Below, piece by piece: positions 57,554 through 64,000 of a stretch of 64,000 nucleotides of DNA. Positions within the stretch are counted from its first letter, which is position 1. Every line of letters starts with the position of its first letter. The stretch is from Lactuca virosa (Eukaryota > Streptophyta > Magnoliopsida > Asterales > Asteraceae). The DNA is taken from positions 411,872,052-411,936,051 of the forward strand of contig CAKMRJ010001112.1 of the NCBI GenBank assembly GCA_928212115.1. The letters run 5' to 3'. The notes below the pieces were generated by a model that was not told where the DNA came from, made no database searches, and saw only the letters and a list, made by a program, of their open reading frames with translations. Made by a program: the position numbers and the translations under genes.

Positions 57554-57603
<50 letters not shown>

Positions 57604-57607
<4 letters not shown>

Positions 57608-57998
57608 ATTGACATCTATTGTGCGGACGTTTGGACAGTGACATTCTGTGAGAATGACAATAAAATATGTTATTTAAAAATATGAATACGTTCAATCTTA
57701 TATAACTATTGTCATTATTACGCATTCACACAAATTAAATCGTCTATAAAGTTATTATAGATTTTTTTTATTATTATTCTCATTCTGTCAGAATGTTTAT
57801 TGAGTCGTATTCTGTAAAAATGAAAATGAGTAAAAAACGATGTGTGAGAACAAAAATGAATAAGAATTAATAAGAATGCATGAAAACGACAACAGTCGTG
57901 TGAGGTTCAACGTTTTCACATTACTAAACAACCTATTCTCTTAGTAATTCTCATAGAATAACATTGTCCATACGTCCACACAATAGTTGTCCATCTAC

Positions 57999-58000
<2 letters not shown>
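57604..58000. mobile_element. MITE flanked by (TA)n (copy 3)
   Basis: Third copy, flanked by (TA)n at about 57554-57603 and 58001-58046. Confidence 0.78.
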
Positions 58001-58046
<46 letters not shown>

Positions 58047-58050
<4 letters not shown>

Positions 58051-58262
58051 TACGTTCATGTGAGACCACTAGATTTTGTGAGACGGGGAGACCAAATCTT
58101 GACCACTCATCTTGAATAATCAAAGGCTGATATTAATTTAGATTAAACCATAAAATAGGCGGTGGCATTTTTGTAAATTAATGGAACTTTGGGATTAGAT
58201 CAAGACACGGAGGGGCAGAAATGGAATTTTGCATTCTTTTTCGTTCGGCACACAAAAACACC
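58047..58262 (+). repeat. Terminal-type repeat GGGTTACGTTCATGTGAGACC (left copy)
   Basis: About 215 bp starting GGGTTACGTTCATG right after (TA)n, with a second, somewhat diverged copy at 60910-61124 in the same orientation, also after a TATATA stretch. Both start at the same base, as transposon ends do. Only the first 36 bp occur at the two internal array junctions (38001-38036 and 48046-48081). Confidence 0.82.
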
Positions 58263-58531
58263 CGATATTCTTCCTAAAAACCCTAGATACGAACACTAAA
58301 ACCCATATGATCCAAATCTCAATCATCGTTCTGCTTCCTGAAATTCATCTTCTGATTGTTACACGAAAACCCTCGATAATCAACTATAACACTAACTTCT
58401 TGTGATTTTGCACTCGTCATCTTCGATTTCTCTTTGGATCGATTTCATTTGTGGAGTTCTGCACTTTAATCCCTCGATAAAACCCTAAACTTACTTACTT
58501 TGATTCTTATCGAATATTTCTATCAAAGAAA

Positions 58532-59392
58532 ATGGATACATCAACACGTGCTTCAGAATCTACACCATCAGGTCATCTAAATGACATTATTACCAAAACT
58601 TCTCAAGAAATTCCAGGTATTTTCAATAGTTCTGTTAATTATCATTATATATCATTGTTCTTGTTTGATAACAAGGATGTTGCTTCGAGAATTGATCTTC
58701 TATTGTTGCTCCATTCTCCAAATCTACATACTGTTAGTGATTAGGGTTAGGCAAATACACATTATTAGGATCATAAAGTGAAATAGGTGAAACGAAATGA
58801 AATAAGATGCAAGATATACCATACCTTCAAGAAGCAAGCGAAAATGTAGAAAATAACATTAGATTAATCTGCAAAATCGGTAGTAATCAAACTAGCAGGT
58901 GTAAGGACCTTGTGCAAATGCATTGCAAAGTATTGAAGATTTTACCCCTGTTTCAAAAATGGCTGGTTTGAGAGATTTTTAGAATCGTTTGACTGGTACC
59001 TTGTTGAAAGATGAAATTAGGTGACAATTCCTTGGTATAAGTATTATGATTAGATTTTTTATTTTTCAAAACAGAACATATAACATATGAAGGAAAAATG
59101 CTGATCAATTAAAGAATGAAGAAAATGCTTTTAAACTGCTACACTTTTAAGCTCAATCTTTGACTTTATAGTTTATAATTCTAATATTATGCAACTGTTT
59201 GTACTAACATTAATTATTTTCATGCAGCTAATATTATAACAAGAATGACAAAATCAAAAATAAAAATGATGACAGCGGGTAGAAGTAATGAAGTGGAAAC
59301 TTCAACAGGCAAATGGTTGGTTCAAAAAAGAAAATCATCGAAATCTATCGATGAATCAACAGCTACAGCTTCAAAAGAAAAAGAAAAAAAAG
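58532..59392 (+). pseudogene. Two-exon 5' gene part, transposon-associated
   Basis: Exon 1 58532-58616 starts MDTSTRASESTPSGHLND and ends in phase 1 at CAG|GTATTT. Exon 2 59228-59392, after TGCAG, gives ANIITRMTKSKIK and then STGKWLVQKRKSSKSIDEST, ending at a Lys-rich KEKEKK and GTACATC. The phases fit. Upstream 58260-58530 is a 5'-UTR-like stretch with AAACCCTAG words. I do not recognise the product; the Lys/Ser-rich N-terminus resembles those preceding plant-mobile-domain proteins. It may be the N-terminal part of the gene at 61245-62614. Confidence 0.5.
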
Positions 59393-60905
59393 GTACATCA
59401 TCAGTTATTCTATTCTAATAAAATATTTATCTCATTTGTTTCTGTTATTCTATGTATTATAATAAAATATTCTATATTCTATTAATGTTTTTCTACATTC
59501 TATTAATCTTATTCTAATAGAATATTTTTAAATATTAATCTCATTTGTTTATGTTATTCTATGTATTATAATAAAAGATTCTATGTATTATAATAGAATA
59601 TAAAAGAATAAATGATATATTGTGTATTCTATGTATTCTAATAAAATAGTTATCTCATTTGTTTCTGTTATTCTATGTATTATAATAAAATATTCTATAT
59701 TCTATTAATGTTTTTCTATATTCTATTAATCTTATTCTAACAGAATATTTTTAAATATTAATCTCATTTGTTTCCTTATTCTAATAGAATATTTTTAAAT
59801 GTTATTCTAGATATTTGGATATGATAAATCATTTATTAATTCCAAATTTGATTCTGAAAATGGCAATAAACAGCAAAAAGGTCGGATATGGATAAAACTC
59901 ATGAAAAAACTTAAATAGCCGAACGACTAATTGAAAAAAGAAAATCATTAAAGCTTATTGATGAATCAGTCGATACAACAACAAAAGCCAAAGAAAAAAA
60001 AGGTATATCATCAATTATTGTATTTGTATTATAATATCTTGTGTATTAATGTTATTCTAATAGCAAGAATGTCATATATAGGTAAAATTCATATTTGTTA
60101 TTATTGATTATGCATTTACAATTAGAGTTAGCAGAAACATTTTACATAGTTCTTTTCAATTGGAGATTTTGTGTTGACTAATATTAAAAGTTCATACTTT
60201 GTTAGAATCTGATATTTTCTAATCCTTTCAGTTGGTTTCTCAAAGTTTTTTGCCAATAAAAATAATTATAGTTTGGTGTTTGACTTTGACTTCTGCCATT
60301 AATTATAGAATGTTGCTGGATTTTCTGAAGTTGTCAAAGTTGGTGTTTGACTTTGACTTCTGTTATTAATTATATGGATGTCTCAACATTCATTGGCTTC
60401 TAAAACATAGTAGACATATTGTCATATTCATATAGATGTTATTCTAATAGAATATTCTGAAGTGTTAATTTTGTATTCTATTTTTATGATGTTATTATCT
60501 TTTTTCTAATATTATTTATTCTAAAAATCCATTGAACAATAGGGAAACAAAAGGTGCATTCTCAAGATGAAAAAAAAAGGTACATCATCAGTTATTCTAT
60601 TCTAATAAAATATTTATCTCATTTCTTTCTGTTATTCTATGTATTATAATAAAATATTCTATATTCCATTAATGTTTTTCTATATTCTATTAATTTTATT
60701 CTAATAGAATATTTTTAAATATTAATCTAATTTGTTTATGTTATTCTATGTATTATAATAAAATATTCTATGTATTATAATAGAATATAAAAGAATAAAC
60801 GATATATTGTGTATTCTATGTATTCTAATAAAATATTTATCTCATTTGTTTCTGTTATTCTATGTATTATAATAAAATATTATATATTCTATTAATGTTT
60901 TTCTA
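59393..60905 (+). repeat. Duplicated intron sequence
   Basis: The about 330-bp sequence after the donor at 59393 (GTACATCATCAGTTATTCTA...) recurs at 60580-60905 with few changes. Both are rich in TTCTATT/AATAGAA words. Between them is the second exon-like block. Confidence 0.85.
59869..60002 (+). pseudogene. Duplicated exon-like block, copy 2
   Basis: Contains EKRKSLKLIDESVDTTTKAK, a paralogue of the exon 2 end (QKRKSSKSIDESTATASKEK), and ends in a Lys run with a donor GGTATATCATCA. A stop lies upstream of the conserved part. A shorter third copy ending GGTACATCATCAG is at 60543-60579. Confidence 0.6.
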
Positions 60906-60909
60906 TATA

Positions 60910-61124
60910 GGGTTAGGTTCATGTGAGACCACTAGATTTTATGAGACGGGGAGACCAAATCTTAACCACTCATCTTCAATAATCAAAGGCTTATATTAAG
61001 TTAGATTAAACCATAAAATAGGCAGTGACATTTTTGTAAATTAATGGAACTTTGGTATTAGATCAAGACACGGAGGGGCAGGAATGGAATTTTTCATTCT
61101 TTTTCGTTCAGCACACAAAAACAC
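60910..61124 (+). repeat. Terminal-type repeat (right copy)
   Basis: GGGTTAGGTTCATGTGAGACC... to CACACAAAAACAC, a diverged copy of 58047-58262, continuous across the point where the array junctions switch. It interrupts the duplicated intron sequence. Confidence 0.85.
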
Positions 61125-61245
61125 TCATTTGATCCATACAATATTCTGATATAATAAGTGTATATGTATAATATTCTTTTGGAATATTACTTTGTAATTA
61201 GATGATATAGGATTTTTGGATTTTTGTGGTGTTACTAACATTTAT

Positions 61246-62614
61246 GACTGATGTAATGAATTATATGATGAATCTCATGAAGAAATCTATGTAAAAAAGA
61301 GAATCGGTGATAGAAAATATGTTAAAGGAGTGACAAAGATTAAAGAAGCAAAAACGAAAAGGAATAGTGGGGACAATCGTGCAGCAATAAAGAAGCAAAA
61401 AACCGTCAAAGAGCAAAAGACTGTGAAAGATATATTGAAGGAGTTGCCTTCAATAAACACTAGATCGGCACCTGGATTGATGACAGATGCTGTAAGTTCT
61501 TTGACATCAGAACAAAAAGATTGGGTGAAACGGATGGGATTTAAATCATTTTTGAAGATCAACATTAAGAGTATTCCCTTAAAACTTTGCCATTTTGTGC
61601 TTGAGCATTATGATGAAGGCACAAACAGTATTCTGATTAAAGGAAAAAGAATAAAGATCACAAAGGAAAAAATTCATAAAGTGTTTGGTTTACCCAAAAC
61701 TGAAAAAAGCTTATTTGACTTGGACATGGTTAGCGAAGATCATCAAGTGTTTGATGGATGGATGAAGGAACTTAAAGGTGGAAAGGCAAATGCAACAAAC
61801 TACAAGAAGATTATTCAAAAATCCGAACAAGTGGATATGAATTTCAAGCTGGGTTTCATAGCTTTATTTGTTAATATGTTTGCAGAATCCATTCCTATGG
61901 GGACAAACAACTTACTTCTAGTTAGAGCACTTGTTGAAGTAGATGACATTTTTAAAATCGATTGGTGTGCGTATTTGTTGTACTGTGTGAAAAAATCAAA
62001 AGGGAGATGACGTCCAGATAACCCCAAGTGTTATTACAGAGGCCCGATGTTGTTGCTGTTGGTATGTTTTTTCATATACTTATTTTTTTCTTAAAAATGG
62101 ATATCTAATATGATGTTGAAATAATTTAGCTAATTTACTGTGATGAAATTGAATGCAAGCTCCAAAAAATAGAACGTAGAACACCATTAGTTACGATGTG
62201 GACAGCAGATAAGTTGAAGGAAAGACAATCTTTTGAGATTGAAGCTGGTGGATTTGGGGTTGGAAATCTAATTGAACAAAGTTCAAATTTAGAACGTGAC
62301 AAGAATGAGAATCAGGAGAACGAGAATCAGGACACACGTATTGAGGTATATTCTAAGTAGAATATATTATTTAATTATGTTTTAGAATATATTTTAATTA
62401 TGTCCTAACTTAATATAAGAAAAATATTCTAATGTCTTTTTTTTCCCAGGAGTATGAAGAAAAGTATGAAACAATTTTCAACAATGTCTCAACTGAAAAG
62501 GATAATATGGAAGATATTATTTTGCATTGTCTATCGAAATTCTCTGAAGACAATAGAACGAAGGAGATGATAAGGAAGTTTAGAGACATATTTTCAACTA
62601 CAGTTTTTTTCTAG
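61246..62614 (+). pseudogene. Plant-mobile-domain/Ulp1-associated-type gene, 3' part
   Basis: Three exons. Exon A (about 61246-62061) is Lys-rich at first, then TVKDILKELPSINTRSAPGL, a globular region with FLKINIKSIPLKLCHFVLEH, IKGKRIKITKEKIHKVFGLP and LGFIALFVNMFAESIPMG. TGA at 62008-62010 interrupts it, after which the same frame continues. Exon B (62130-62345, phase 0) has YCDEIECKLQKIERRTPLVT and FEIEAGGFGVGNLIEQ. Exon C is 62450-62614. Introns are GT-AG, 68 and 104 nt. This order resembles the plant-mobile/DUF1985-like regions found with Ulp1 proteases in transposons. No Ulp1 catalytic His-Asp-Cys region follows, so it is truncated or incomplete. Assignment is from pattern memory, not a search. 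Confidence 0.55.
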
Positions 62615-64000
62615 TCGAGAAAAGGGTAATAAATAGGATTTGATAGAAGTTTGGAATTACTTAAACGTGGTTATGGTGACTAAACAACAATTCATTTTCT
62701 AATATCTATCTTATTTTGAACAAATTATACAAAAAAAATGTTGTCTAGTATTATGTAAGAAACTTGATATGGTTTATTAGGTGATTAATGCTTAATGAAT
62801 AGTTGGTATTATGATCACTTCTTAATGGTCATGGTAGAATATTCTATAGTAACCAAAAAAAAAATTTAGAATATTCTAATAGAATAATGTTAAAGGCATC
62901 ATTATTCTATTAGAATAATAAAAGATGTTGCATATATATACCAATATAATATTCTTACATGTATAATATTGTATTATAATAATTTGGTAACAAAACATTA
63001 TACTCTAATTATCATACATAAGACTATTCATATATACTTCAATGCAAAAATTATGTAAGATTATATAAGATTATACTGCAATCATCATACAAAAGATGTT
63101 TGCCCTTTAAAATTATGTTGTAATGTGTACAATTAACTTACATTATGTAAGATTCTAATATTATATGAAATATTATGTAATATTCTGAATTTACAACTTA
63201 TAGTGTTATAGGAAAATATAGAATAGTCTATAGAAAAAAAATTGATTTATAGAAAAGAAATGTTTATAATGTTAATGTGTAATAATCTGAAAGATTGTAA
63301 TATGATGTAATATTATATTATAATATGAAATATTCTAATTCAGACCATCATTCCTTTCAAGTGTGTAGGAAACCAAATAATATGTAGGAACCTAGAGTAA
63401 TAAACTTTTTAAACGAGTGAGAAACATATAAGTTTATAAAATGAAATGAATACTTTTAGGATAAATATCAAACTTTTCTCTGGAAGTTGAAACGTATTCT
63501 AAAAACCTCATAGATTAAAAACCAAATTTCAAGTTTGTATTATAAAAAATATATCATAAGGTTACAGTATTTACTAATATATTGTTAATTGATACGTAAT
63601 ATTATGAAATTGTATGGAATATTATAATATTAAAGTGTAATATTCTAAATTGTGTTATAACATATAAAATGAACTTATATTACATAAGATTCTAATGTTA
63701 TATTTAATATTCTGAATATACATACCATTCTAACAGAATAATTTAATTAGGTTGTCTATATTCAAGTTACAACTTAATATTCTTATAGAATAATGTTATA
63801 GGATGTTTTTATATGTAGAACATTGTAAATAGAATGTAACACTAAATGATTATATGAACATCAAATATCAAACTAGAATATAGCAATATATATGTAAGAA
63901 AATTAAAATAATGCACAGTTTATTTGTAAATACCAATGTAAAAGTAAAAACTTAGAATATAGTGTTATCGTTTTATTCAATTACCTCAAATACATCACTT
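62615..64000. other. Very AT-rich region with palindromic words
   Basis: No gene. It is dominated by TATTATGTAATATT, ATTCTAATAGAATA and similar words, and the palindrome ATTCTAATAGAAT or close variants occurs at 62873-62885, 62904-62916, 63727-63739 and 63779-63791. It may be the subterminal part of a DNA transposon or decayed satellite-like sequence. Confidence 0.55.

Larger units (their letters stand above)
34027..58082 (+). repeat. Tandem segmental array of a gypsy-containing 10-kb unit
   Basis: A partial copy (34027-38036) and two full units (38037-48081, 10045 bp; 48082-58082, 10001 bp). Each full unit is a 3' part of an LTR, the gypsy internal region, a complete LTR, an older LTR fragment, about 1.6 kb of AT-rich DNA, and a MITE flanked by (TA)n. 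Units differ by few substitutions (for example A39530/G49575 and G41646/A-type differences in RT), one frameshift near 42632 and (TA)n length. The junction sequence GTGAGAGGGGTAAAATGG shares at most 2 bp with both parents. Confidence 0.93.

Noticed and set aside
34027..58082. Array as product of unequal recombination between LTRs
   Set aside because: LTR recombination would give LTR-internal-LTR-internal-LTR with full LTRs. Here each repeat joint is inside an LTR and includes 2.4 kb of flanking DNA.
61330..61332. GTG as start of the plant-mobile-type frame
   Set aside because: A nuclear plant gene would not start at GTG. The frame stays open upstream to about 61246, so an upstream exon or acceptor is more likely.

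Overview
The window is plant nuclear DNA, most likely from the daisy family and probably a lettuce-type (Lactuca) genome. The basis is the LTR-retrotransposon content, initiator-Met tRNA primer sites, spliceosomal-type introns, long (TA)n runs and a family of LTRs carrying the ACTCGTCGAGT motif that I associate with lettuce; the species call is inference. There are no bacterial features, and I see no rRNA, tRNA or CRISPR locus. Essentially every coding stretch is transposon-derived and broken. No intact host gene is supported.

Layout. (1) 1-6 kb: a short-LTR Ty1/copia element on the minus strand (564-5995, target-site duplication GTTTT), itself split by a 765-bp hAT-type MITE (4094-4858, 8-bp duplication GCTGGATG). 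(2) 6-8.5 kb: AT-rich DNA with no gene I can recognise. (3) 8.5-9.35 kb: a minus-strand solo LTR with duplication CCATT. (4) 9.4-14.8 kb: an LTR-like fragment, (TA)n runs and the 3' end of a non-autonomous Helitron at 14671. (5) 14.8-33.65 kb: a nest. An old degraded Ty3/gypsy element (leader, gag, protease, partial RT) was split in gag by a gypsy LTR now present as a solo LTR (16949-31584, duplication GTTCA). That LTR was split in turn by a 12.4-kb Sirevirus-like copia element on the minus strand (18985-31366, duplication AAAGG). The old element's RT is cut at 33649 by an LTR of the same family as item 3.

(6) 34-58.1 kb: a tandem array. A 10.0-kb unit (truncated 5' LTR, chromodomain-type Ty3/gypsy gag-pol, full 3' LTR, then about 2.4 kb of flank holding an older LTR fragment and a MITE inside (TA)n) is present twice and preceded by a 4-kb partial copy. 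The units are nearly identical, whereas the two LTR copies within one element differ by roughly 4%, so the duplication is much younger than the insertion. The rightmost copy runs into sequence that recurs at 60.9 kb. This shows which junctions are new (38036/38037 and 48081/48082) and which is ancestral (58082/58083).

(7) 58.1-64 kb: remains of a transposon-associated gene. It has a two-exon 5' part, repeated exon-intron blocks, and a three-exon 3' part resembling the plant-mobile-domain/Ulp1-associated proteins of plants. The surroundings are very AT-rich and studded with the imperfect palindrome ATTCTAATAGAAT.

The observations I would follow first are: the 10-kb tandem array with a hairpin at its left breakpoint; interchangeable short palindromes in the LTRs of different gypsy families; an intron conserved at the gag/protease boundary of two diverged gypsy elements; and a strong element-wide excess of CCGCA/TGCGG in the Sirevirus-like element that occurs in more than one reading frame and in non-coding parts.
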